Shown here: piece by piece, positions 24,830 to 32,665 of the stretch
Position numbering within the stretch: position 1 is the stretch's first letter
Layout of the letters: every line of letters starts with the position of its first letter
Assembly (NCBI RefSeq): GCF_009938205.1
Contig: NZ_AP019654.1
Location: 1,612,001 to 1,676,000, forward strand
DNA from: Vibrio panuliri
GTDB taxonomy: Bacteria; Pseudomonadota; Gammaproteobacteria; Enterobacterales; Vibrionaceae
DNA: 64,000 nt
Direction of reading: 5' to 3'
Position numbers and translations under genes: made by a program
The notes under the pieces: generated by a model
Database searches by the model: none
What the model was told of the DNA's origin: nothing
The model's input: the letters and a program-made list of their open reading frames with translations, nothing else

Positions 24830-27685
24830 TTACGCTTTACGAATGTTACATAGGGTTACTTTAGTTTCCTGCATCAAAGTAACAGGGTCGTAACCGTAAG
24901 TGGTTGCAGTGTTCGCTGCTTCACCAATCACGTATGGGTCAGTACCTTCTGGGTACTTATGACGAAGATCTTCACCTTCGAACTTACCGCCGAAGTGGAA
25001 TGGAATGAACGCAAGACCTGGTTTAACACGACGAGTAACCATCGCTTTAACCTTGATGCGACCTTTCTCAGCACCTTCAACCCAAACGTCATCACCATCT
25101 TTAAAGCCAAGATCGTTAGCATCTTTAGGGTTTACTTCTACAAACATCTCTTGTTGTAGTTCAGCAAGCCATGGGTTTGAACGTGTCTCTTCACCACCAC
25201 CTTCGTACTCAACCAGACGACCAGAAGTGAGGATAATTGGGTATTCACCTGACTTATCTTCTTTCTGAATTGACTTGTACAGAGTTGGTACACGGAAGAT
25301 CGCTTCTTTGTCATCCCAAGTTGGGTAATCAGCAACAAGATCGCGACGTGGTGTGTACAGTGGCTCACGGTGTAGTGGTACGCGATCTGGGAACGTCCAA
25401 ACGATCGCACGCGCTTTACCGTTACCAAATGGGATACAACCGTGTTTAATCGCAACACGTTGGATACCACCTGAAAGGTCAGTTTTCCAGTTTTTGCCTT
25501 CTGCCGCTGCTTTTTCTTCAGCCGTTAGGTCATCCCACCAACCAAGTTGTTTTAGCAGCTTGTCGGTGAATTCTGGGTAACCATCTTGGATCTCACAGCC
25601 TTTTGAGTAGCTGTCTTCAGCCAGTAGGCTTTGACCTTCAAATTCAACACCGAAACGAGTACGGAAGTTACCGCCACCCTCAGCAACCGTCTTAGACGTA
25701 TCGTAAAGGATGTGAGTACCTGGGTGTTTCATCTCAGGCGTACCCCAACATGGCCAAGGTAGACCGTAAGTTTCGCCGTTTGCTGAACCACCTTCCGCTT
25801 CAAGTGTTGTCTTGTGGAATGTGTGCCAATTTTGTTGGTGTTCTTTTAGACGCTCAGGGCTTTGACCTGTGTAACCAATCGTCCACATACCTTTGTTGAA
25901 TTCGCGGGTAATGTCTTCGATTACAGGCTGGTTGTTTTCAACGTTGATGTTTTTGAACAGTTGCTCGGCAATACCTAGTTTCTGTGAAAGCAGGTAAATG
26001 ATTTCATGGTCAGGTTTTGAATCAAATAGCGGTTGGATAACCTGATCACGCCACTGAAGTGAACGGTTAGACGCTGTTACACTACCGTGAGTTTCAAACT
26101 GAGTGGTAGCTGGAAGCAGGTAAACGCCGTCAGTACGATCGTTCATTACCGCTGCAACTGTTGGGTATGGGTCAACGATAACCATCATATCCAGCTTTTG
26201 CATCGCTTTCTTCATCTCAGGACCACGAGTCTGAGAGTTTACTGCGTGACCCCAGTAGAACATGGCGCGAATGTTCTCGCGTTGACGGATCTTATCTTTG
26301 TCTTCAAGAACACCATCAACCCAACGAGATACAGGAATACCTGCACTGTGCATTGGTTTTTGACCACCGTATTCGTTGTTATCGAAACGGTTTTGAACCC
26401 ACTCAAAATCCACGTCCCATACTTTCGACCAGTGACGCCATGCACCTTCAGAAAGACCGTAGTAACCCGGTAGCGTATCAGATAGTACGCCAAGGTCAGT
26501 TGCACCTTGTACGTTATCGTGACCACGGAAAATGTTTGCACCGCCGCCTGATTTACCCATGTTACCTAGTGCAAGCTCTAGTACACAGTAAGCACGTGTG
26601 TTGTTGTTACCTGTCGTATGTTGAGTACCACCCATACACCAAACAACACAGCCAGGACGGTGTTCAGAAAGAAGTTTCGCTGTGTGGTACACGTCTGCTT
26701 CGCTGACACCAGTTACGCGTTCCACTTCTGCTGGGTTCCATTTCGCCACTTCTGTACGGATTTCATCCATACCGAAAACGCGTTGTTGGATAAACTCTTT
26801 GTCTTCCCAGTTATTTGCGAATACATGCCATAGTACACCCCAGATAAACGCAACGTCAGAGCCTGGGCGTAGTGATACGTAATGATCCGCTTTAGCCGCT
26901 GTACGAGTGCGACGAGGATCCGCGACTACGATTTTACAGTTGCTTTTCTCTTTCGCGATAAGGATATGCTGCATTGCTACAGGGTGAGCTTCTGCTGGGT
27001 TCGAACCGATAAACAGCATCGATTTACAGTTGTGCATATCGTTGAAAGAGTTTGTCATCGCACCATAACCCCAAGTGTTTGCTACACCGGCTACCGTGGT
27101 TGAGTGACAGATGCGTGCTTGGTGGTCAACGTTGTTGGTACCCCATAGCGACGCCATTTTACGATACAGGTATGCCTGCTCGTTGTTGTGCTTAGCACTA
27201 CCTAGGAAGTAAACCGCATCTGGACCCGATTGTTCACGGATCTCTAACGCTTTTTTACTGATCTCTTCTAGCGCTTGGTCCCAAGAAAGCTTCTTCCACT
27301 TACCGTTTTCAAGCTTCATTGGGTACTTAAGACGACGCTCACCGTGACCGTGTTCACGCAGTGCTGCACCTTTTGCACAGTGACCACCAGCGTTGAACGG
27401 GTGATCGAATGCTGGTTCTTGACCAGTCCAAACACCTTGTTGCACTTCAGCGTAAATACCACAACCTACCGAACAGTGTGAACAGATAGTACGTTTCACT
27501 TCTGTTTTCGCGCTCGGATCAACCGGCTTCGCTTGCGCTTTCTTCATCATGCCAGGAGCGAATAGGCTTGCACCTACTACCGCGCCACCAGCGGCTAGCG
27601 AAGAGTTTTTCATAAATGTACGACGAGAGACACCAAGTTGGTTCTGCTCTTTGCTCACTGAATCAGAGCGTTTGACTAATTTCAT
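24830..27685 (-). CDS. Formate dehydrogenase catalytic (alpha) subunit, Cys type
   Basis: The 951-residue protein oxidises formate to CO2 at a molybdenum or tungsten bis-MGD centre. It starts with a Tat signal (SRRTFMK, twin Arg at 21-22), so it is exported folded. The [4Fe-4S] site is CSHCSVGC with a later GGHC. The active-site position is Cys193 in QARICHSTTVAG, where selenocysteine enzymes have UGA; there is no in-frame TGA. The catalytic His follows directly (CH). C-terminal molybdopterin-binding segments are intact (TSGRLVEYEGGGEETRSNPW). The operon also holds its chaperone and Tat partner. The metal could be Mo or W; the tungstate importer at 43.6 kb suggests W is available. Confidence 0.96.
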   Translation of the reverse strand: MKLVKRSDSVSKEQNQLGVSRRTFMKNSSLAAGGAVVGASLFAPGMMKKAQAKPVDPSAKTEVKRTICSHCSVGCGIYAEVQQGVWTGQEPAFDHPFNAGGHCAKGAALREHGHGERRLKYPMKLENGKWKKLSWDQALEEISKKALEIREQSGPDAVYFLGSAKHNNEQAYLYRKMASLWGTNNVDHQARICHSTTVAGVANTWGYGAMTNSFNDMHNCKSMLFIGSNPAEAHPVAMQHILIAKEKSNCKIVVADPRRTRTAAKADHYVSLRPGSDVAFIWGVLWHVFANNWEDKEFIQQRVFGMDEIRTEVAKWNPAEVERVTGVSEADVYHTAKLLSEHRPGCVVWCMGGTQHTTGNNNTRAYCVLELALGNMGKSGGGANIFRGHDNVQGATDLGVLSDTLPGYYGLSEGAWRHWSKVWDVDFEWVQNRFDNNEYGGQKPMHSAGIPVSRWVDGVLEDKDKIRQRENIRAMFYWGHAVNSQTRGPEMKKAMQKLDMMVIVDPYPTVAAVMNDRTDGVYLLPATTQFETHGSVTASNRSLQWRDQVIQPLFDSKPDHEIIYLLSQKLGIAEQLFKNINVENNQPVIEDITREFNKGMWTIGYTGQSPERLKEHQQNWHTFHKTTLEAEGGSANGETYGLPWPCWGTPEMKHPGTHILYDTSKTVAEGGGNFRTRFGVEFEGQSLLAEDSYSKGCEIQDGYPEFTDKLLKQLGWWDDLTAEEKAAAEGKNWKTDLSGGIQRVAIKHGCIPFGNGKARAIVWTFPDRVPLHREPLYTPRRDLVADYPTWDDKEAIFRVPTLYKSIQKEDKSGEYPIILTSGRLVEYEGGGEETRSNPWLAELQQEMFVEVNPKDANDLGFKDGDDVWVEGAEKGRIKVKAMVTRRVKPGLAFIPFHFGGKFEGEDLRHKYPEGTDPYVIGEAANTATTYGYDPVTLMQETKVTLCNIRKA

Positions 27686-27700
27686 TCTGAGTGCTCCTAA

Positions 27701-27898
27701 TTACAGTGTGTCGTAGTAATCGCGAATATGCTGAGTTTCACGATAGCCCGTCTTCTTTTCGTCAGGTTTAATTTCTACTGTTTCTGCAGCAGTTGCCACT
27801 TTGCTTGTCCCAGCGACAACTGCACCAGCAACAGCAGCAGTTGTTAAGCCTTTCAGGAGATCCCTGCGGCTTGTATTGATTTCATTATTATCTTTCAT
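27701..27898 (-). CDS. Small Tat-signal protein of formate dehydrogenase loci (FdhX type)
   Basis: A 65-residue protein with a twin-arginine signal (SRRDLLKGLTTAAVAGAVVA) and a short mature tail. Such proteins accompany fdhA in Shewanella, Vibrio and epsilonproteobacteria and are annotated as formate dehydrogenase region Tat target. It lies 15 bases before fdhA. It may help export or assembly; its exact role is not known. Confidence 0.88.
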   Translation of the reverse strand: MKDNNEINTSRRDLLKGLTTAAVAGAVVAGTSKVATAAETVEIKPDEKKTGYRETQHIRDYYDTL

Positions 27899-27961
27899 GG
27901 TTGCTTCCTTACCCTCTTAAGGTAGTGTTGTGGAGGCTTATCGCCCCTCTTATCGATGTTA

Positions 27962-28588
27962 TTACTCGTACTCAGTTACGTTTTTCACATCAATTTTTAA
28001 ATGAGTTTTACTTTTTACATTTTGACTAAATTGCACTTGCTCTAACGTGCCAAAAGCACGGAGTAATTGAGCAACTGCCAAATAAAACTTTGCGTGTGGC
28101 GCTTGTTCAATCTGCTTTGCCAATGACTCATACCAAGGCGCAACGTGTCGATTGAAAAACACTTGTTGAGTGCACTCTTGCTCGGTCGTTAGCATCGCCA
28201 TCACTTCGCATAGCGCAGCAATATGATCTTCAGGTTCTTTGACATTCTCTTCACGCTCGAAACCTAAAGTTTCTAAATCACTGCGGATCTCAGCTAGAGG
28301 TTTCTCCATCAAAGCGCCCGCCATATGCCAAGAGCCAAATGGAACCACTTCACCGCGGCCTATACCGATAAAGAGATCTTGATATTCGTCTTCCAGTGCT
28401 TCTTGTTCACTCTCTTGCGCAGCTAGCTTTAGAGCTTGCCAAGCTTGTTGCATGGCACTTTCCGCTGACTCGATCTCAAGCTCAGATAAGAACTCAATCA
28501 GCTCTTGAGACGGCAATTGGCGAAACAGAGAAGCCAATAGCAAATAGATATCTTGGCGCAGTGTTGCTTGTTCGTTATTGTTTTCCAC
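27962..28588 (-). CDS. TorD-family chaperone for formate dehydrogenase
   Basis: 208 residues, mostly helical. The family motif region is EYQDLFIGIGRGEVVPFGSW then MAGALMEKPLAEIRSDL, and EPEDHIAALCEVMAML matches the TorD/DmsD core EPDH. Such proteins hold the Tat signal of molybdoenzymes back until the cofactor is in. The start is GTG at 28588, with AGGAGTCAG upstream. It lies 9 bases after the ferredoxin-like gene. Confidence 0.9.
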   Translation of the reverse strand: MENNNEQATLRQDIYLLLASLFRQLPSQELIEFLSELEIESAESAMQQAWQALKLAAQESEQEALEDEYQDLFIGIGRGEVVPFGSWHMAGALMEKPLAEIRSDLETLGFEREENVKEPEDHIAALCEVMAMLTTEQECTQQVFFNRHVAPWYESLAKQIEQAPHAKFYLAVAQLLRAFGTLEQVQFSQNVKSKTHLKIDVKNVTEYE

Positions 28589-28597
28589 ACCTGACTC

Positions 28598-30259
28598 CTA
28601 GTATTTCAGTTGTTTCATTGGGTCATCAGCCATTGCTTCGAACATGTCGATAACACGGCAGTCTTCACACATTGCAATACGGTTAATCGCGGCTTCATCA
28701 GAGAAGTGAGAGTGACCGCGTAACTTGGACTGCAACATATCAATCATAGACTGTGGTGCGAAAGGTTTGTGACAACGGATACATTCCGCTGCTTTTTCTT
28801 CATGAATCACACGAGCATTTTGACGAGAATCTTTATCCCAGTTCATGCGCGGTGTAAGCGTTAGAACCTTCTCAGGACACGCTTTTACACATAAACCACA
28901 TTGAACACAGTCTTGCTCGACAAACTTCAATGAAGGTGATTCGCCATCGGTGTGTAGCGCACGTGTCGGACACACCGCGACACAACTCATACATAAAGTA
29001 CAATCGCTCGACTTACATTCAACATTGCCGTATGGCGCATTCGTCGCGAGATCTACTGCATTTTCAACTGGGATTCTCGAAATCGCTAAAGCGTCAATCG
29101 CCGTAAATAGACGTTGGCGTTTGTTACCTTCAAGGTCACCAAGTGCAAGATCAAAAGAATCAGTGCAAAGTGTTGGAGGACCTTCACGCAGTGATTCTAG
29201 ATAAAGAATGTCGATACACTCTTTTTGAATACCAAGTTGGCTTAGAAGCTCTTGTGCAATCGCGACTTCGTTATTCAGAATGCGGATGATCGTCGCTGGC
29301 ATAAAACGGCTAGCGGCAAAAAGAACCTGAGTAGCACCATTAACCAGTGCTGCAAACCAAGTGTCGATACCGACTGAAGGCAGCTCTTCTACAACGACAG
29401 GGATAACGTTATCTGGTAATGCTTTTAGCGCCATCACGTTGTAACTTTCATGACGAGAGCTACAAATCAGCACGATCGGATCAAGACCGCCCGCTTTCTC
29501 ATAGTTGGCTAGCGTACGCTCAATGAATTTTTGTGTATCTTGTGGATTTGGTAGCGCGTAGTGAATCGCTTCTGTAGGACATGCTGTCGCACAAGTCCCA
29601 ACACCTTGACAAAGGTATGGGTTAATTTCGATGCGATGACCTGTTTTATCACTACCTTGACTCGACAATGCACCTGCAGGACATGCGTCTACACAACGCT
29701 CACAACCTTTTACGCCACGTGAACTGTGCGCACATAAATCCGTATCTAGACGGAAAAATTTTGGCTTATCGAATGTGCCCATTAGGGTTGGAATTTCTTC
29801 CAATGCATCGGCCAATTTTGGATAGCCACGACCGACAGGATAATAACCAGGAACAGGCACTTCTTCTGTCATGCAACTGTTTAGGCATAGGTCAAGTACG
29901 ACATCAAAACAGTCGTGACCAATCGCAGCTTCTGCTAGGTTACTTTTTAGTAGATTGTTGACGATTTGAACTTCGAAAGCGCCAAGAAATCCGGACACCT
30001 CAACTGAACTCGCAAAATATAGATTTGCATGAGTGCCCTTTTGACCATCAGTAGATAGTAGTGTCAGGCTATTCATCTGCTCAAGTTGCTGCGCCGCACT
30101 TTCAATAATCGCAGTAGGACCAACAATTAATGTATTACCGCCACTTTCGTAACTTACTGTCGGTGGGATGAGATTGGTAAGCTCAACCGTGTTTTCAAAC
30201 GCGTAAAGTCTTGCTTTACCATTGTTTGATGTTGCTTGTTGTAATAGTTGTTTAAGCAT
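28598..30259 (-). CDS. Large 4Fe-4S protein of the fdh operon
   Basis: A 553-residue soluble protein. After an N-terminal part without motifs (1-130) come a ferredoxin-like region with CERCVDAC and CQGVGTCATAC (about 185-225), a middle domain with ICSSRHESYNVMALKALPDN that recalls the MvhD/FlpD fold, then a ferredoxin pair CTLCMSCVAVC and CVQCGLCVKAC (about 425-475), and late CIRCHKP and CEDC motifs. Several [4Fe-4S] clusters are therefore likely. It is the first gene of the fdh operon. An electron-transfer role in the cytoplasm is inferred; the acceptor is unknown. Confidence 0.85.
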   Translation of the reverse strand: MLKQLLQQATSNNGKARLYAFENTVELTNLIPPTVSYESGGNTLIVGPTAIIESAAQQLEQMNSLTLLSTDGQKGTHANLYFASSVEVSGFLGAFEVQIVNNLLKSNLAEAAIGHDCFDVVLDLCLNSCMTEEVPVPGYYPVGRGYPKLADALEEIPTLMGTFDKPKFFRLDTDLCAHSSRGVKGCERCVDACPAGALSSQGSDKTGHRIEINPYLCQGVGTCATACPTEAIHYALPNPQDTQKFIERTLANYEKAGGLDPIVLICSSRHESYNVMALKALPDNVIPVVVEELPSVGIDTWFAALVNGATQVLFAASRFMPATIIRILNNEVAIAQELLSQLGIQKECIDILYLESLREGPPTLCTDSFDLALGDLEGNKRQRLFTAIDALAISRIPVENAVDLATNAPYGNVECKSSDCTLCMSCVAVCPTRALHTDGESPSLKFVEQDCVQCGLCVKACPEKVLTLTPRMNWDKDSRQNARVIHEEKAAECIRCHKPFAPQSMIDMLQSKLRGHSHFSDEAAINRIAMCEDCRVIDMFEAMADDPMKQLKY

Positions 30260-30298
30260 TGCTCGATTCCGTTTGCAACCGGATAATTTGACTATTTA

Positions 30299-30322
30299 GT
30301 CATTAGCAATTGCCATACCAAC
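30299..30322 (-). promoter_or_regulatory. Predicted sigma-54 promoter of the fdh operon
   Basis: On the minus strand the sequence reads TTGGTATGGCAATTGCTAAT. The -24 GG (30318-30319) and -12 GC (30306-30307) are separated by exactly 10 bases, as sigma-54 requires, and the -12 block TTGCT is exact. The predicted start near 30295 lies about 36 bases before the ATG at 30259. It is nearly the same as the promoter in front of tupA. Confidence 0.75.
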
Positions 30323-30382
30323 TTTTATTTCAATTAAAAACAATAACTTAAATCGAATTTACGTCAATGTTCGAGACAAAAA

Positions 30383-30412
30383 AACCGATTGAGACAATTT
30401 GTCGCAATCGGT
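30383..30412 (-). terminator. Terminator of the DUF3305/DUF3306 operon, with an embedded palindrome
   Basis: On the minus strand a stem of about 13 bp (ACCGATTG, one mismatch, GACAA pairing with TTGTC, CAATCGGT) is followed by seven Ts. This is a good terminator for the DUF3306 gene. The inner part at 30390-30406 reads TGCGACAAATTGTCTCA on that strand and resembles the palindrome upstream of tupA (14 of 17 bases). It may therefore also serve as an activator site for the fdh promoter about 90 bp downstream. Confidence 0.85.
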
Positions 30413-30442
30413 CTAGCTCTGATGTAGTCAAAATGTACCTAA

Positions 30443-31075
30443 TTATTGTGTGGTATATTTTGTCTCATCACCTTCATCAGTGCCTTTTTCATTGACGATA
30501 TCAGCATCGCCACTGAGCTCGCTATCTTGGGTTTCATTGGCAGCGAATTGCGCTTCATCCTCTGCAGAGGCGTCTTGTTCAACAACGTTATCCTGAGTGT
30601 CAGCATTTTCAGCTTCCGATGCGACGGCAACAGCTTGTTCTTTCTCTGCAGTTTCTTCTGGCTGTTCTTTTACCCAATCACGTAAGGTTTCCGCGACGCT
30701 CTGAGAAAGCGTTTTAAGATTGCTGTAGTCTTCATCGTAATCGTCTAGACCATCACGAACGTTAAACTCCTCTGATAGAAAAAGTTTGCGTAGCGCGGCC
30801 TTCTTAACACTTTGCTCAGCTTCAGAAACCAATAGATTCGCAATCGACATTTCTTCGGGTTTGTCAGCATCAGCTGCTACCGTAGTGTCTGACTGCGTTT
30901 CAGATGCTGTTATCGCTTGTTGCGATTCATCAATAGCACCTGATACATCTTTGGTTATGTCATCACTATTTTCCGCTGCTTTATCATTAACTTGAGTCTC
31001 TTCTGCACTCAATAACTCTTTAGCTTTTTCGTCTAACTTACGCTTAGACCAGCGGCTAATAAAACTAGTTACCAT
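30443..31075 (-). CDS. DUF3306 family acidic protein
   Basis: 210 residues, strongly acidic. The N-terminus FISRWSKRKLDEKAKELLS is the conserved DUF3306 opening. A second conserved segment lies near 90-135 (KAALRKLFLSEEFNVRDGLD, then DYDEDY). The rest is low-complexity Glu/Asp/Ala-rich and probably disordered. The family occurs in formate dehydrogenase loci, but its function is unknown. The start overlaps the DUF3305 gene by 11 bases. Confidence 0.85.
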   Translation of the reverse strand: MVTSFISRWSKRKLDEKAKELLSAEETQVNDKAAENSDDITKDVSGAIDESQQAITASETQSDTTVAADADKPEEMSIANLLVSEAEQSVKKAALRKLFLSEEFNVRDGLDDYDEDYSNLKTLSQSVAETLRDWVKEQPEETAEKEQAVAVASEAENADTQDNVVEQDASAEDEAQFAANETQDSELSGDADIVNEKGTDEGDETKYTTQ

Positions 31076-31514
31076 TTGATCGACCCGCTCCTGCGCGTTT
31101 TTTACGTCTTACTTCTAACAGTTCACCATGACGACCAATGTACGCTTCCATCCATGCCTGAACGACTAGCGGCATATCATCTGACAATACGAGATAGTCG
31201 CCATCCATAAATCGAGAAGCAACACTTTGAGAGGCGGTAATCATGACAATTTTTGCATTCTCTTCGCCGTCAAATGCGTCGAGTACGACAAACAACTTAG
31301 GCTGTTGCGAACTTAAGTTAAAGCGGTACTCAGTCCGTTCATCTTTGTGTAGTTCAAGACTCGCCAATTGCTCGCTTTGCTGACTAGGCGAGAGGTTAAA
31401 GCCTATCAGTTGCTGTTGAATCGTTGTCCACTTACCCATAGAGATTTCTTTGGCTTCTATTTCGCACTCTATCGGCCAAAGGCTTTCGGTTTTATCCAGT
31501 GTTAGATTAGACAT
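31065..31514 (-). CDS. DUF3305 family protein
   Basis: 149 residues with the family pattern WPIECEIEAKEISMGKW near the start, a central beta-rich part, and a C-terminal basic tail (VRRKKRAGAGR). It is always seen next to DUF3306 in fdh clusters, as here, but no activity is known. A possible sigma-54 type promoter lies just upstream. Confidence 0.85.
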   Translation of the reverse strand: MSNLTLDKTESLWPIECEIEAKEISMGKWTTIQQQLIGFNLSPSQQSEQLASLELHKDERTEYRFNLSSQQPKLFVVLDAFDGEENAKIVMITASQSVASRFMDGDYLVLSDDMPLVVQAWMEAYIGRHGELLEVRRKKRAGAGRSNGN

Positions 31515-31549
31515 AATTCACCATGCATTTTACGTTTTGCTAAGACTAA

Positions 31550-31566
31550 GCAATATTCATTCCCAA
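31550..31566 (-). promoter_or_regulatory. Possible sigma-54 promoter of the DUF3305/DUF3306 operon
   Basis: On the minus strand the sequence is TTGGGAATGAATATTGCTTA. A GG (31562-31563) and GC (31550-31551) are exactly 10 bases apart, and TTGCT is exact. The -24 block is weaker than in the fdh and tup promoters. The start would fall near 31538, 24 bases before the ATG. I see no copy of the 17-bp palindrome upstream. Confidence 0.45.
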
Positions 31567-31695
31567 TTATAGCATCAGCGGAGCGATGTCGAGCTTACGA
31601 ACAGGAACAGTTATTGCTTACTATGATGTATGATGTAAGAACCTCCATTGACTCATCATCAATCTTGAGATGAGCAGATAACAATAGGAATAAAC

Positions 31696-32526
31696 GTGGT
31701 TAAACCAAATATAATTAAAACCAGTGAGAATCCACTACAAACCATCGAAGTTGAAGTATACGACGAGTACGGAGAGAAATTAGTTAAAGAGATCGCGTGT
31801 GAACGCCCTCTCACCGTCATGCTTAACTGGAAAGAGGTCGTAACGCTAATGACGTTAGGTTCTCGTCCTGAGTCACTTGTTTTAGGTTATTTGAAAAACC
31901 AAAGCTTTCTCTCTGATCCTAACGCAATTGAATCCGTTATCATTGATTGGCAAACCAGTAGCGCCGCAGTCATCACCAAAGAAGATACCCAGCATATCGA
32001 AAGTGCATTAAAGAAAAAAACCGTCACATCTGGCTGTGGCCAAGGCACCATGTATGGCAATGTGATGAAGCAACTGGAAAACTATCAAGTACCACAAACG
32101 CCGATTAAACAGTCTGAAATCTACACAGCACTTGAAGCACTTACACATTACAACGACACATATAAGAAAGCTGGAGCGGTACATGGCTGTGCGGTTTGCA
32201 AAGGGGATCAAGTGTTATCATTCGTTGAAGATGTTGGTCGCCACAATGCCGTGGACACACTTGCCGGCGAAATGTGGATCAATGAGGAATCAGGCAGCGA
32301 TAAAATTTTCTATACCACTGGTCGTTTAACCTCTGAGATGGTGATCAAAGTGGCACAAATGGGAATCCCTGTACTGCTGTCTCGTTCTGGCGTCACTCAA
32401 ATGGGACTAGATCTCGCTCGTAAGTTTGGTATTACGACTATCGCTCGAGCAAAAGGTTTACGTTTCCAAGTCTTTACTGGCGCTGAAAAGATTACCTTTG
32501 ATGTCAAAGGCGAACAAGCAGAATAA
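31696..32526 (+). CDS. fdhD: Formate dehydrogenase accessory sulfurtransferase FdhD
   Basis: FdhD passes sulfur to the bis-MGD cofactor, without which formate dehydrogenase is inactive. The 276-residue protein starts with GTG at 31696 after an AGGA site. It has the family blocks TLGSRPESLVLGYL, EDVGRHNAVDTLAGE and FYTTGRLTSEMVIK. The reactive-Cys loop reads SGCGQGTMYG and contains one cysteine, where I recall CxxC in E. coli FdhD. It is divergent from the DUF3305 gene and close to the fdh operon. Confidence 0.95.
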   Translation: MVKPNIIKTSENPLQTIEVEVYDEYGEKLVKEIACERPLTVMLNWKEVVTLMTLGSRPESLVLGYLKNQSFLSDPNAIESVIIDWQTSSAAVITKEDTQHIESALKKKTVTSGCGQGTMYGNVMKQLENYQVPQTPIKQSEIYTALEALTHYNDTYKKAGAVHGCAVCKGDQVLSFVEDVGRHNAVDTLAGEMWINEESGSDKIFYTTGRLTSEMVIKVAQMGIPVLLSRSGVTQMGLDLARKFGITTIARAKGLRFQVFTGAEKITFDVKGEQAE

Positions 32527-32532
32527 ACTTAG

Positions 32533-32558
32533 AGCCCCTGCAAACCAGGGGCTTTTGA
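32533..32558 (+). terminator. Terminator after fdhD
   Basis: Stem AGCCCCTG / CAGGGGCT with a five-base loop, followed by TTTTGATTT, just after the fdhD stop. Confidence 0.8.
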
Positions 32559-32665
32559 TTTCACACTATAGTTGCAAAACCTCTCTCTAATGCTATTAGT
32601 TTAATATCCGCGATCACAAAAACTACTCTACGCGGCCTTTAAACGTCAGTCTCTAGGGAGAAACT

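Noticed and set aside
26087..26473. Plus-strand ORF of 128 codons inside the formate dehydrogenase alpha gene
   Set aside because: It is antisense to an intact, conserved enzyme and has no ribosome site or family match.
24830..27685. Possible selenocysteine codon in the formate dehydrogenase
   Set aside because: The active-site codon is TGT (Cys193), and the frame has no internal TGA, so no SECIS element is expected.
32600..32665. Flagellar sigma-28 promoter before the chemoreceptor gene
   Set aside because: I looked for a TAAA-N15-GCCGATAA-like element and saw no good match in this stretch.
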